Of a DNA stretch of 64,000 nucleotides, positions 26,643-35,472 are shown piece by piece (the stretch's first letter is position 1; each line of letters begins with the position of its first letter). The DNA is from Sulfitobacter sp. CW3 (GTDB lineage: Bacteria; Pseudomonadota; Alphaproteobacteria; Rhodobacterales; Rhodobacteraceae): assembly GCF_019392245.1 (NCBI RefSeq), contig NZ_JAHXRL010000003.1:62001-126000 (forward strand), given 5' to 3'. Under the pieces are notes generated by a model. That model searched no databases. It was not told the DNA's origin and saw only the letters and a list, made by a program, of their open reading frames with translations. The position numbers were made by a program, and so were the translations under genes.

Positions 26643-27508
26643 GCCGCGTCCTCCTTGTATGGCACACCTTGCGCGCCCACGTGCCCGTCTTTGCGGCGGC
26701 TCGTGCAGTAATCGGTGTCCGAGCACATGAACATGCGCCCGCCTGCGTCATCCACGATCAACTCGTCCAGATAGCTGTCGGTCGCACCGCATAGGTCACA
26801 GGCGTGGTCGGCTTTGGTCGGCTGAAACGGGTAGTCGTCAAAATCAAGGCTAACGACCTGCGTATAGGGTGGGATCGCATAAATGCGCTGTTCACGCCCC
26901 GCGCCGAAAAGCTGGATACCCGCCATTTCCAGCTTGGGGTTGTCGAACTTGGGGATCGGGGACGGGTCCATGACATAGCGTCCCTCGACCTTCACGGGAT
27001 AGGCATAGGCCGTCGCGATATCACCATGCTGGCTGATGTCTTCGTACAGCTTCACATGCATCAACCCGTATTCCTCAAGGGCGTGCATCTTGCGGGTTTC
27101 AACCTCGGACGGTTCAAGAAAACGCAAGGGTTCGGGGATAGGTACTTGGTACACAAGGATCTGGTCGGCGCGCAGTTCTTCCTCGGGGATGCGGTGGCGG
27201 GTCTGAATCACGCTGGCCTGTGATGTGGCTTCGGTGACAGCCACCCCTGCGGTCTTTTGAAAGAACCGCCGGATCGACACAGCGTTGGTCGTGTCATCTG
27301 CGCCTTGGTCGATAACCTTGAAGGTATCATCGGGCGTCAGCACCGCTGCCGATACCTGCACACCGCCTGTGCCCCAGCCATAGGGCATCGGCATTTCGCG
27401 GCTGGCAAATGGCACCTGATAACCGGGGATCGCCAACCCCTTGAGGATCGCACGACGGATCATGCGTTTGGTCTGTTCATCGAGATAGGCAAAGTTGTAG
27501 TCGCTCAT
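26639..27508 (-). CDS. phnJ: C-P lyase PhnJ, radical SAM enzyme
   Basis: Cleaves the carbon-phosphorus bond of ribose 1-phosphonate 5-phosphate, releasing a hydrocarbon such as methane. It has 289 residues. Four Cys near the C-terminus (237, 240, 262, 268) have the same spacing (3, 22, 6) as the [4Fe-4S] ligands and catalytic Cys of the E. coli enzyme, so it should be active. Neighbours overlap by four bases on both sides (phnI and phnK), consistent with fixed stoichiometry of the PhnGHIJ core. Confidence 0.97.
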   Translation of the reverse strand: MSDYNFAYLDEQTKRMIRRAILKGLAIPGYQVPFASREMPMPYGWGTGGVQVSAAVLTPDDTFKVIDQGADDTTNAVSIRRFFQKTAGVAVTEATSQASVIQTRHRIPEEELRADQILVYQVPIPEPLRFLEPSEVETRKMHALEEYGLMHVKLYEDISQHGDIATAYAYPVKVEGRYVMDPSPIPKFDNPKLEMAGIQLFGAGREQRIYAIPPYTQVVSLDFDDYPFQPTKADHACDLCGATDSYLDELIVDDAGGRMFMCSDTDYCTSRRKDGHVGAQGVPYKEDAA

Positions 27509-28593
27509 TCCGCTGCCTCCCGGCTGATGTTGTCCTGCGCTTCGCGGCGCAGCTTGCGGATCAGTTCCAATTCGGATTGGAAATCGACGTAATGGGGCAG
27601 TTTGATATGCTCCAGAAATCCCGTCGCCTGAATATTATCGCTATGATACAGCACAAATTCCTCGTCCTGCGCCGGTGCGCCAAGGTTGTCTTCGCCCAGC
27701 TCTTTCCAGCGCAATGCACGGTCCACCAAGGCCATGGAAATCGCCTTGCGTTCGGTCATGCCAAACACCAGCCCATAGCCCCGCGTGAACTGCGGCGGTT
27801 GCGTTTTTGAGCCTTGAAACTGGTTCACTGTTTCGCATTCCGTCACGGTGATCTCGCCAATCTCGATGGCAAAGCCCAGTTCGGGGATATCCATTTCGAC
27901 CGCTACGGCACCGATGCGCAATTCAGCGACAAAAGCGTGGTTGCGCGCATAGCCGCGCTGCGTGGAATAGGCCATGCCGAGGATAAATCCTTCGTCCCCG
28001 CGGGTCAGGGATTGCAGGCGCAAGGCGCGGCTGGCGGGTAATTCCAACGGGGTGCGGGTCAAGTCGTCAGGCACAGCTTCGCCCGTAGGCTCGGTCTGGA
28101 TCAATTGCTCGCGGTCCAGAAACGACATGATATGCGGCGTCGGAGCCTGAGATGGCGCGGCCGTCGGCGCATCTGCTGCCTCACCATCGGCGGCCAGCTT
28201 GAAGTCAAGCAGCCGGTGGGTGTAGTCGAATGTCGGCCCTAAAATTTGCCCACCCGGCGCGTCCTTGAACGTTGCCGAGACGCGCCGGTCGCATTGCATG
28301 TTCTGGGTTTCGATCGGGTTCGACCCGCCAAAACGCGGCAGCGTTGTGCGGTAGGCACGGATAAGAAAGATCGCTTCGATCAGATCACCACGTGCCTGTT
28401 TGATCGCAAGGGCGGCGAGGTGAGGATCATATAGCGACCCTTCGGCCATGACGCGGTTAACAGCGAGCGACATTTGCTCGCGGATTTGGGCGACGCTCAG
28501 CTCGGGGATGTCAGTATCGCCGCGCCTTTCCTCGGCCAGCCAAGCGTGGGCGTTATCAATAGCGCGCTCGCCGCCCTTTACAGCAACATACAT
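27505..28593 (-). CDS. phnI: C-P lyase core subunit PhnI
   Basis: Nucleosidase-like catalytic subunit that swaps the adenine of ATP for phosphonate with PhnG, PhnH and PhnL. It has 362 residues, starting MYVAVKGGERAIDNAHAWL, the typical PhnI opening. The ATG at 28593 shares its A with the phnH TGA stop (TGATG); the frame extends 16 codons upstream into phnH without support. The region LGFAIEIGEITVTECETVNQ is family-typical. Confidence 0.96.
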   Translation of the reverse strand: MYVAVKGGERAIDNAHAWLAEERRGDTDIPELSVAQIREQMSLAVNRVMAEGSLYDPHLAALAIKQARGDLIEAIFLIRAYRTTLPRFGGSNPIETQNMQCDRRVSATFKDAPGGQILGPTFDYTHRLLDFKLAADGEAADAPTAAPSQAPTPHIMSFLDREQLIQTEPTGEAVPDDLTRTPLELPASRALRLQSLTRGDEGFILGMAYSTQRGYARNHAFVAELRIGAVAVEMDIPELGFAIEIGEITVTECETVNQFQGSKTQPPQFTRGYGLVFGMTERKAISMALVDRALRWKELGEDNLGAPAQDEEFVLYHSDNIQATGFLEHIKLPHYVDFQSELELIRKLRREAQDNISREAAE

Positions 28594-29153
28594 CAGGACA
28601 CCTTTGTCGTGCGTGGCAGCGCCGCAAGACGGTCTGCACAAGTGAATATGAAATCTAATCCCAGAGGGAACAGCGCTGCGTTGTTTTGAAACGCTCGCGT
28701 TTCCGGCAGGGACAACGCGGCACGGTCCTTGATGCCCGGACCACGCAAGGCAGCCCCTTCATTTGACAGGGTCAGGCTTTCGACAATCAATGTGGCTGAT
28801 CTGTCGGGGTATTCGGCAGTGCCAGTCGAAAAATCCGCCAATGGCAGGTCGTCCCACGCGCCGAGCGCAAACATCGCATCCTGCGGCTGGGCAAAGGGCG
28901 CACCAGTGTGAAAGGTGATCCAGTCACGCAGCTGCGGCGTGTCATGGCCCGGGGCAAGATAGATCGGCGTTTCGGGATCACAAAGGGTCAGTATCACAAC
29001 ACCCGCGGCCGCGCTAAGCGGCAAAGGAGGTTGCGCGCCGGTCACGCTGACGATCTCGCCGGGGCGTGCCATTGCAGTCATCACCGCACGAAAAGCATGG
29101 GATGCATCGATAGGAAGATCGGTAAAACCACCTTCAAGAATTTGCGTCTGCAT
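28593..29153 (-). CDS. phnH: C-P lyase core subunit PhnH
   Basis: Structural subunit of the PhnGHIJ core, 186 residues, with a fold related to PLP transferases but without cofactor. The N-terminal GGFTDLPIDASHAFRAVMTAMARPGEIV is diagnostic. It overlaps phnG and phnI by one base each. No catalytic motif is expected. Confidence 0.94.
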   Translation of the reverse strand: MQTQILEGGFTDLPIDASHAFRAVMTAMARPGEIVSVTGAQPPLPLSAAAGVVILTLCDPETPIYLAPGHDTPQLRDWITFHTGAPFAQPQDAMFALGAWDDLPLADFSTGTAEYPDRSATLIVESLTLSNEGAALRGPGIKDRAALSLPETRAFQNNAALFPLGLDFIFTCADRLAALPRTTKVS

Positions 29154-29608
29154 CAGTCTTCCCCCCGCACCATCGTAAAGAAATCGACCTTGGTTGCGGC
29201 GGCCTTGGCTGCGCGGTCGGTCGCGCCTTGCTTTAGTCCATCGCGCAACGGGGCCAACAAAGCGGTGTCGATTGCAGCGGCCATTTTGGTCTGCATCAGC
29301 GCATCAACGAGCGCTGCGTGAAGCGCGTGACCCTTGTCGCGGCCTTGAACATAGCCATGTCCAACGGTCCCATCGGACAGCTTTACGGAGGCCCGGGTGA
29401 CTGTCATCTCGCCCAGGTTAAACGCCGCGCCGACGGCACCCGCCCGACCGCGCACCATGACGCCGCCAATCTCGGGGCTGCGCAAAACCGTGTGGACAGG
29501 TTCTATGCTCAAGTCCGTCCATAGCTTTGACAGCTTGGCTGCCGGTGACTTGGCCAGCAGGCTTAGCCAGTCTTTTCGCTTGGCATTTGGATCGCTCATC
29601 ATATTCAT
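29153..29608 (-). CDS. phnG: C-P lyase core subunit PhnG
   Basis: First gene of the phn catabolic operon; 151-residue subunit of the C-P lyase core. Features: VMVRGRAGAVGAAFNLGEMTVTRASVKL and GYVQGRDKGHALHAALVDAL, both typical of PhnG. AGAAGG lies about seven bases before the ATG at 29608. The PhnF-type palindrome at 29624-29639 is 15 bases upstream, so a bound repressor would block this transcript. Confidence 0.94.
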   Translation of the reverse strand: MNMMSDPNAKRKDWLSLLAKSPAAKLSKLWTDLSIEPVHTVLRSPEIGGVMVRGRAGAVGAAFNLGEMTVTRASVKLSDGTVGHGYVQGRDKGHALHAALVDALMQTKMAAAIDTALLAPLRDGLKQGATDRAAKAAATKVDFFTMVRGED

Positions 29609-29623
29609 CTAGACACCTTCTGA

Positions 29624-29639
29624 AGTTGTATATACAACT
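29624..29639. promoter_or_regulatory. PhnF operator candidate
   Basis: AGTTGTATATACAACT, a perfect 16-base palindrome in the 93-base gap between phnG and the divergent phnF. The GTATATAC centre fits operators of HutC-subfamily GntR regulators. It would control both directions. Confidence 0.75.
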
Positions 29640-29701
29640 AGACAAATACTAACTGGTGACCCGAACTCTGCCAATCCCTCAAAGTGTGAAGTTTTAATGA
29701 C

Positions 29702-30415
29702 ATGACACCCCGCACTCCGATCTGGAAAGCCATTGCCACATCCGTGCGCCGCGACATTGCCGAAGGTGTTTACCAGCAGGGCGACAAGCTGCCGACCGAG
29801 GCGGTTCTGGCCGCGCGCTTTGGGGTGAACCGCCACACGGTGCGCCAGGCGTTGGGCGCGTTGGCAGATGAAGGTATCGTTCACGCCAGACGCGGTGCCG
29901 GGGTTTTTGTAACGACGCCGCCAACCGATTATCCCATCGGTCGCCGTGTCCGGTTTCACCAGAATCTGACCGCCGCAGGCCGCACACCGGCAAAAAAGGT
30001 TCTTTTGTTGGAAACCCGCGTCGCACATGCATCCGAGGCCGAAGCGCTGCAGCTTGAAAGCGGCGCAAAGGTACATGTCTATGAGGGCCTGTCGCTGATG
30101 GAGAATCGACCGATCGCATTGTTTCGTAGCGTTTTTCCCGCCGCGCGGTTCCCCGACCTGTTGACCCACCTGCGCGCAGATCCATCTGTGACGGCGGCGT
30201 TGGCGCGGTCCGGGGTGGATGACTATACGCGGGCCTCGACACGGGTGAATGCAAAGCTCGCGACAGCGACGCAGGCGCTTCACCTGCGAATCGCTGAGCA
30301 CGCGCCAATCCTGCGCACGATCAGCGTGAATGCGGCCGCTGATGGCTGCCCGATCGAAGTCGGGCGCACGTGGTTTGCCGGAGACGTGGTCACGCTGACG
30401 CTTTCGGACGCTTAG
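29702..30415 (+). CDS. phnF: phosphonate regulator PhnF (GntR/HutC family)
   Basis: A 237-residue repressor: an N-terminal GntR winged helix (about 5-70, with LPTEAVLAARFGVNRHTVRQALGAL) and a C-terminal UTRA ligand domain. It is divergent from phnG with a strong palindrome between them. It ends 13 bases from the convergent acetyltransferase, so it divides the phn locus into two minus-strand halves. The effector is probably a phosphonate or pathway intermediate, not shown by sequence. Confidence 0.93.
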   Translation: MTPRTPIWKAIATSVRRDIAEGVYQQGDKLPTEAVLAARFGVNRHTVRQALGALADEGIVHARRGAGVFVTTPPTDYPIGRRVRFHQNLTAAGRTPAKKVLLLETRVAHASEAEALQLESGAKVHVYEGLSLMENRPIALFRSVFPAARFPDLLTHLRADPSVTAALARSGVDDYTRASTRVNAKLATATQALHLRIAEHAPILRTISVNAAADGCPIEVGRTWFAGDVVTLTLSDA

Positions 30416-30428
30416 GGCCGCGCGCCAA

Positions 30429-31043
30429 TCATTCATAGCGCTCCAGAAAAGCTTCGGCACCGAGGTTGCGGAAATCCTCGAGCGCCTGCCGTAGCTGGTC
30501 ATGAGGCCAGTCCCACCACGCCAACTCCGTCAAGCGGTCCGCAATATGGGGTGCAAAGCGCGACCGCAGCGGGACGGCAGGGATACCTGCAACAATCATA
30601 TAGGGGGCGACGTCCTTGGTCACGATTGCCCCGCCTGCGACGACGGCACCATGGCCGATTGTCACCTCTGGCCTTAGTTGTGCACCATGCCCCAACCACG
30701 TGTCGTGCCCAATGACCGTTCGCCGCGTGCGCCTGTGGGCGAACCAAGCCTCATCGTGACCCGCATCTTCGAAATAGTCGCCAGACCGATAGTGAAAGTG
30801 ATGCAGGCTCGCTTTTTCCATCGGGTGGTCCGTGGCACCGATCCGCACGAAAGCTGCGATATTGGCGAATTTGCCCACGGAGGCATTGGCAATGTCACAA
30901 TACCGGTCGCAATAGGAGTAGTCGCCGACGTGGCTGTGTGCCAATCGGGTGCCGCGCCCGATCTCGACATAGGCTCCGAAGGTTGCATCATTCACCTCGC
31001 AATCGGGATGGAGAAAGGGTTCGTTTGCCGTAAGTCGCGTCAT
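30429..31043 (-). CDS. phosphonate-locus hexapeptide-repeat acetyltransferase
   Basis: A 204-residue left-handed beta-helix (hexapeptide repeat) acyltransferase related to xenobiotic acetyltransferases. Repeats such as VGKFANIAAFVRIGATDHPMEK and IGHGAVVAGGAIVTKDV are visible, as is the His of the GATDHP loop. It belongs to the phn-associated hexapeptide transferase group. It may acetylate aminoalkylphosphonates as PhnO does in E. coli; that is inferred from context. It shares one base with the upstream phnE stop (TGATG). Confidence 0.87.
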   Translation of the reverse strand: MTRLTANEPFLHPDCEVNDATFGAYVEIGRGTRLAHSHVGDYSYCDRYCDIANASVGKFANIAAFVRIGATDHPMEKASLHHFHYRSGDYFEDAGHDEAWFAHRRTRRTVIGHDTWLGHGAQLRPEVTIGHGAVVAGGAIVTKDVAPYMIVAGIPAVPLRSRFAPHIADRLTELAWWDWPHDQLRQALEDFRNLGAEAFLERYE

Positions 31044-32341
31044 CAGTGTCCACCCTCATCGCCTTTGATCAATTTGCGCCGCGCCCAGCCTGACAACGTG
31101 TCCATGGCCATGACCAACAAGATGATCAAAACGATGTAATAGGTGACTTCTTCCCAGTCTTTCTGGGTCGCAATCGCTTGGGTCAGCAGCAAACCGATAC
31201 CGCCGCCGGTGATCGCGCCGATGATTGTGGCCGACCGCGTGTTGGATTCAAAATAATAGAGAACCTGACTTAGCAAAACCGGCATGACCTGCGGGATCAC
31301 CCCGAAGCGGTAGCGCTGCATCGGCTTGGCGCCTGTGGACGTGATCCCTTCGATCTGTTTCTCGTCGACGTTTTCCAACGCCTCCGAAAACATTTTCCCG
31401 AACGATCCCGTATCCGTCAGCAAGATCGCAAGCGCACCTGTCAGCGGCCCCGGCCCGAATGCCCGGCTTAGGACGATGGTCCAGATCAACCCGTCGACAC
31501 CGCGCAGAAAGTCGAACACGCGCCGTGCGGCAAAACGGAAAGCACCCAGCGGGGTGAAATTGCGCGCTGCCAGAAATGCCAGAGGCAGGGCAACGATAGC
31601 CGCACCAAACGTGCCCAGAAACGCCATCAGCAGGGTTTCGAACAAGGCCCAAAGCACATCGCCGTGCCGCCACATCTTGTTGGTCCAGAAATCGTGCAAG
31701 ATTGCGCCCGCTTCGCCACTGAATGCGCGCGACACCAGCTGTGCCGGACCCATGCCGTAATACGGGCTATCGAGCGTGAAGAAGAACAGCTCCCAGCCGT
31801 AGCTGTATTTGAACACCTCGGCGCGGGCGCGGGTGATGGTAAACCGCCCCGCATCGGTCACGATTGTGACCCGGTTTTTCGACGCGTTGATATAATCTGG
31901 CAAATCGCCGGCAGGAAGCACCGCATTGACGCCGGTGCCATCGGGGCGCGCTGTGACAACCCCGTAGCCCGGAATGTTATAGCTGACCTCGTCGCCAAGC
32001 GTGATCACGTGCCCGTCGCCCAAGTCGACGATGGTGGTGTCGCCCAAGCTGACCCAGTCGGGCGCAGAGCCGTCTGGATATTCGCCCTTGCGCTCGCCTT
32101 CGACTGAAACGGCGATGGTGCCGTCGCGGTTGTTCTGTGTCACGTGGGTTTTATAGCTGTAGCTGTCAGACACCAAGGTGCGCGCGTTGTTCAGATTGAT
32201 CCGTTCGCTTAACCCAGCCACATCAAACGACACGAAAATATAGGCGAGGTAGGCCAGTACCACCAAAGGCACGGCAATGGTGATGCGTTTCTTGCGGCTG
32301 AATTGTGCGAGGGTCGCGGCCTGCAGAGTAGCGGTGGTCAT
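31043..32341 (-). CDS. phnE: phosphonate ABC permease PhnE with large periplasmic insertion
   Basis: Inner-membrane permease of the phosphonate importer, 432 residues, much longer than the roughly 270 of a plain PhnE. One helix (about 20-38) is followed by about 160 non-membrane residues containing beta-rich segments (DWVSLGDTTIVDLGDGHVITLG), then five or so helices with the permease motif EALENVDEKQIEGITSTGA. It overlaps phnE1 by four bases. Paired long and short PhnE proteins are known in alphaproteobacteria; the extra domain has no known job. Confidence 0.92.
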   Translation of the reverse strand: MTTATLQAATLAQFSRKKRITIAVPLVVLAYLAYIFVSFDVAGLSERINLNNARTLVSDSYSYKTHVTQNNRDGTIAVSVEGERKGEYPDGSAPDWVSLGDTTIVDLGDGHVITLGDEVSYNIPGYGVVTARPDGTGVNAVLPAGDLPDYINASKNRVTIVTDAGRFTITRARAEVFKYSYGWELFFFTLDSPYYGMGPAQLVSRAFSGEAGAILHDFWTNKMWRHGDVLWALFETLLMAFLGTFGAAIVALPLAFLAARNFTPLGAFRFAARRVFDFLRGVDGLIWTIVLSRAFGPGPLTGALAILLTDTGSFGKMFSEALENVDEKQIEGITSTGAKPMQRYRFGVIPQVMPVLLSQVLYYFESNTRSATIIGAITGGGIGLLLTQAIATQKDWEEVTYYIVLIILLVMAMDTLSGWARRKLIKGDEGGH

Positions 32342-33222
32342 AGGGTCACCTGTGTGTTTGCTGCGCCATGTGTCAGACGGTTGCGCAACAAGCTCGAGAG
32401 CTGGTCCACAACGACAATGGTCAAAAAGAGAAGGATAAAGATCGCTGCGGCCTCGTCGTATTTGCCGACGCCCCAGCTCATGGTGTTGCGCAGGTCATAG
32501 CCGATACCACCGGCACCGACGAAACCCAGAATGGCCGAGGCGCGGATGTTGATCTCGAACCGCAAGAGCGCATAACTCAAATAGTTCGGTGCGACCTGCG
32601 GGATCACGCCAAGCCACATCCTTTGGCTCCAAGTGGCCCCGACAGAGGCCAGCCCTTCGACGGGTTTGAGAGAGGCGTTTTCATTCACTTCGGAAAACAG
32701 TTTGCCCAAGGCCCCAACCGAATGCAGGGCAATCGCGATCATCGCGGGCACGGGGCCACCGCCCAGCGTAAAGATCAGCACCAGCGCGATGACGATTTCA
32801 GGAACGGCGCGCAAGATGTCCAGCAAACGCCGCAGCGGTGTCACCAGCCACGGAACAGGTGCAAAGCCCCGGGTCACCAGCAAGGACATCACCAGCCCCA
32901 GCAAAGCGCCGATCAGGGTCGATGCGGCAGCAATATTGATCGTCTCGATCAAAGAGGGGAAGTATTTGACCAGATAGCCCGGCATCAAAGGCGCGCGTTC
33001 AATCGCTTCGCTGAACATGGCGGCGGGGAAATCAAAGATATTACCAAGCCCGTCCCAAAACCCGCCCGCATTGCGGCTGTCAGCCACATAAAAACCGGAG
33101 ACCAGCAGCGCAAGAAACACCACCAAGATAATGAAGTTCATCCGGCGCTTGGTTCTCATCTGCGCGAGATAGGCATCACCGGCTCTGCCGACACCACCGC
33201 CATTTACTGCTTCATCTGACAT
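32338..33222 (-). CDS. phnE: phosphonate ABC permease PhnE
   Basis: A 294-residue permease with about six helices and the EAA-type loop SEVNENASLKPVEGLASVGAT that contacts PhnC. It probably pairs with the longer PhnE downstream as a heterodimer. First residues MSDEAVNGGG are cytoplasmic. It is 68 bases after phnD and overlaps the next gene as ATGA. Confidence 0.94.
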   Translation of the reverse strand: MSDEAVNGGGVGRAGDAYLAQMRTKRRMNFIILVVFLALLVSGFYVADSRNAGGFWDGLGNIFDFPAAMFSEAIERAPLMPGYLVKYFPSLIETINIAAASTLIGALLGLVMSLLVTRGFAPVPWLVTPLRRLLDILRAVPEIVIALVLIFTLGGGPVPAMIAIALHSVGALGKLFSEVNENASLKPVEGLASVGATWSQRMWLGVIPQVAPNYLSYALLRFEINIRASAILGFVGAGGIGYDLRNTMSWGVGKYDEAAAIFILLFLTIVVVDQLSSLLRNRLTHGAANTQVTL

Positions 33223-33290
33223 GCTCTACCCCACATAAATGACTGGCCCCGGAAGATCCGGAGCCAGCAGACGCTATAAAATCGCGTGGA

Positions 33291-34199
33291 TTAATTGGAT
33301 TTTGCCAAACGGGCGGCAACGATGGACGTATAGGCGTCGTGGGTGATCGGGTCGAACCCGCTCACTTCGCCGCCAGCCAGGGCTGCTGCGCACTCTGGGT
33401 CTGTTTCGCCCATTGTGTCGATGATGTTTGTCACGGTTGCGCGCACATCATCTGGAAGGGCGTTGCGCAGAACAACAGGTTCGCCTGGGATCAGTTTCGA
33501 GCGCCAGATTTCAACCATGTCGTTCATGTCAACCAGACCCGCGTCCACAGCTTTGCGCAGCGCGCCAAAGGTATAGCCGTCTTCCCAGTTGCCCTGACCA
33601 TCAGTCCATGTCACGCCGCCGTCGACGTCACCGTTGTTTACAGCAACGATGGTCTGCTCGTGACCGCCAGTGAATTTGACCTCACCGAAATAGTCGCCGC
33701 TTTCCATGGACGCGCCGGTCAGCACCGGGATCTCAACCGAAGGGATCAGATAGCCAGAGGTCGAGTTCGGATCACCGAAGCCGAATACTTTGCCCTGCAT
33801 GCCCTCAAGCGAGGTGATGCCGCTGTCAACGCGGGCGAAACCAACAGAGTAATAACCGGTTGTGCCATCTGTGTTCACTTTTACAAGGATCGGCGTCACG
33901 GCTGCTTCGTCAGCGATATAAACCGCTGCGTAGGACGATGGACCCATCAGCGACAGATCGATCGTGCCGCCCAAAAGGCCCTGGATCACACCGTTATAGT
34001 CCGCTGGTGCGAACAGTTTGGTGGGGACACCAAGGGCGTCTTCGATTGTGCTGCGCAAGCATTCGTTGCTGTTCATGCGGTCTTGGGCATTCTCGCCACC
34101 CAGAATACCAATACGGAATTCGTTGATGGCGTGGCTCTCGGCCATTGCGGTGCCGGCCAGTGCCGTGGTCAAAAGTGCAAGTGTGATCGTCTTTTTCAT
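33291..34199 (-). CDS. phnD: phosphonate-binding periplasmic protein PhnD
   Basis: Receptor for the phosphonate ABC importer. It has 302 residues with a Sec signal (MKKTITLALLTTALAGTAMA, cleavage before ESHA). The mature part has GILGGENAQDRM, DLSLMGPSSYAAVYIA and DPNSTSGYLIPS, typical for PhnD. The ATG at 34199 is chosen because it begins the signal; the frame runs ten codons further. It follows phnC on the same strand. Confidence 0.95.
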   Translation of the reverse strand: MKKTITLALLTTALAGTAMAESHAINEFRIGILGGENAQDRMNSNECLRSTIEDALGVPTKLFAPADYNGVIQGLLGGTIDLSLMGPSSYAAVYIADEAAVTPILVKVNTDGTTGYYSVGFARVDSGITSLEGMQGKVFGFGDPNSTSGYLIPSVEIPVLTGASMESGDYFGEVKFTGGHEQTIVAVNNGDVDGGVTWTDGQGNWEDGYTFGALRKAVDAGLVDMNDMVEIWRSKLIPGEPVVLRNALPDDVRATVTNIIDTMGETDPECAAALAGGEVSGFDPITHDAYTSIVAARLAKSN

Positions 34200-34258
34200 C
34201 TGAAGTCTCTCTTGATTGATGCACCCCAAGGGTAGGGCGCGGGGAAAATCGTTGGTGG

Positions 34259-35077
34259 TTACTGCGCCGCGACGTCAGCCATTGCTTTCGTGGACGGCGC
34301 TGTTGTTTCGATCTGGGTCGAGGTCATTGCCTCGGAGAAACCTGCATCCGCGCCATAGATCTCGCGTGCGATGGAGGTGGTCAGCTGTTCGGGCAAACCG
34401 TCAAACACAATGCGACCATCACGCATCCCGATGACGCGATCACAATACCGACGTGCGGTATCCAACGTGTGCAAGTTGGCAATCACCGTGCGGCCGTCTT
34501 GTTCGTGAATGTCACGCAGCGATTGCATCACGACCTGCGCGTTCATCGGGTCAAGCGACGCAATTGGCTCATCCGCCAGAATGATCCGCGGGTCCTGCAT
34601 CAAGGCGCGCGCAATGGCGACGCGTTGTTGTTGACCACCCGACAATGCCTCGGCGCGTTTCGGCGCATGCTCGGCGATCCCCAGGCGTTCTAGGATGTTG
34701 ATGGCACGGTGAATGTCTTCGTCAGGGTACAGATTGAACATGGTCGCCACGGTCGAGCGTCTGTTCAATGTGCCGTGCAGGACGTTGGACACGACATCCA
34801 TTCTGGGAACGAGGTTGAATTGCTGGAAAATCATTGCGCATTGCGATTGCCAGCTTCGTTTGGCTGCACCGCGCAGAGCTGTCACATTCAGACCGTCAAA
34901 CGTAATCTCGCCGGAGGATGTATCGGTCAGCCTGTTGAGCATCCGCAAAAGGGTAGACTTGCCAGCCCCAGAGCGCCCGATAATCCCAATCATCATTGGT
35001 TTATCGACGACGAAACTCGCCGCATCCACGGCAGTGTTCACACCGAACGTTTTCGTGACTTTATCAAATCGCAACAT
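34259..35077 (-). CDS. phnC: phosphonate ABC transporter ATPase PhnC
   Basis: ATP-binding subunit, 272 residues: Walker [10 protein letters not shown] (about 34-42), signature [14 protein letters not shown], Walker [12 protein letters not shown] and switch His in NLHTLD. It heads the import operon phnC-D-E1-E2-transferase. The C-terminal 35 residues are Thr/Ala-rich and not needed for the fold. A hairpin at 35143-35183 lies upstream; I see no convincing PhoB box. Confidence 0.95.
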   Translation of the reverse strand: MLRFDKVTKTFGVNTAVDAASFVVDKPMMIGIIGRSGAGKSTLLRMLNRLTDTSSGEITFDGLNVTALRGAAKRSWQSQCAMIFQQFNLVPRMDVVSNVLHGTLNRRSTVATMFNLYPDEDIHRAINILERLGIAEHAPKRAEALSGGQQQRVAIARALMQDPRIILADEPIASLDPMNAQVVMQSLRDIHEQDGRTVIANLHTLDTARRYCDRVIGMRDGRIVFDGLPEQLTTSIAREIYGADAGFSEAMTSTQIETTAPSTKAMADVAAQ

Positions 35078-35142
35078 AGCAGCCCCTTTGGTTGGGGCGA
35101 TGGCTACGTGGCAAGAGATTCACTTTTGTGTTCGTTTTGCTA

Positions 35143-35183
35143 ATGTTTTGTAACAAGGCCACGGGTGGGCCTTTGCAAAACAT
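35143..35183. repeat. two-part hairpin upstream of phnC
   Basis: Outer arms ATGTTTTG / CAAAACAT and inner arms AAGGCC / GGCCTT around ACGGGTG, joined by short unpaired bases. It lies 65 bases upstream of the phnC start. It may be a regulator site or RNA structure; no T-run supports a terminator. Confidence 0.45.
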
Positions 35184-35329
35184 GCCTGCACGCTTTCGAA
35201 GCGATGAAAGACCTACAGGGGTGTTCCGAATCCGGGTTCGAACGGTGATTTTTTACGGGCAGCCACGCAACCTGATCCGTTCAAACCATTCCGATTCGCC
35301 ACGGAACAGACATCAAGGACAGTTTCCAA

Positions 35330-35416
35330 ATGACTGCTTCGGGCAGGTTTCTGGCCCGTGGCGCACGTCGTGGCGTGCGACGGCCCTCGATTATTCGTAA
35401 CGCGGGCACCCAATAA
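35330..35416 (+). CDS. possible 28-residue Arg-rich peptide
   Basis: ATG at 35330 to TAA at 35416: 28 codons, with seven Arg in MTASGRFLARGARRGVRRPS and a short hydrophobic IIR tail. An AAGGA lies 11 bases upstream. The stop is just before the bidirectional terminator at 35420, so a plus-strand transcript could end there. It is not part of the neighbouring operons and could equally be chance. Confidence 0.25.
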   Translation: MTASGRFLARGARRGVRRPSIIRNAGTQ

Positions 35417-35419
35417 AAA

Positions 35420-35447
35420 ATGGCGCGCCCGATTGGGGCACGCCATC
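35420..35447. terminator. rpmE terminator, probably bidirectional
   Basis: Arms ATGGCGCGCCC / GGGCACGCCAT around GATTG, with a T-run (ATTTTTTATTG on the minus strand) after the rpmE side and CTTTTGTT on the plus side. Classical factor-independent form. Confidence 0.8.
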
Positions 35448-35472
35448 TTTTGTTCGCGATAGGCAGATGGGT

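Larger units (their letters stand above)
35078..35472. other. 395-base intergenic region between phnC and rpmE
   Basis: Contains the likely phnC promoter (not located precisely), a 41-base hairpin (35143-35183), a possible 28-codon plus-strand ORF (35330-35416) and the rpmE terminator (35420-35447). No larger gene is supported on either strand. Confidence 0.6.

Noticed and set aside
25824-26711. 295-codon plus-strand frame opposite phnK
   Set aside because: Antisense shadow; the sense strand carries a full ABC ATPase with overlapping neighbours.
35078-35200. Possible PhoB box upstream of phnC
   Set aside because: TTGTTAC-AAAACATTAG is only a loose match to a TGTCAY-type repeat; not enough to call a site.
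35220-35260. T-loop-like GGGTTCGAA suggesting a tRNA
   Set aside because: No acceptor, D or anticodon stems can be formed around it; no tRNA gene was found anywhere in the window.
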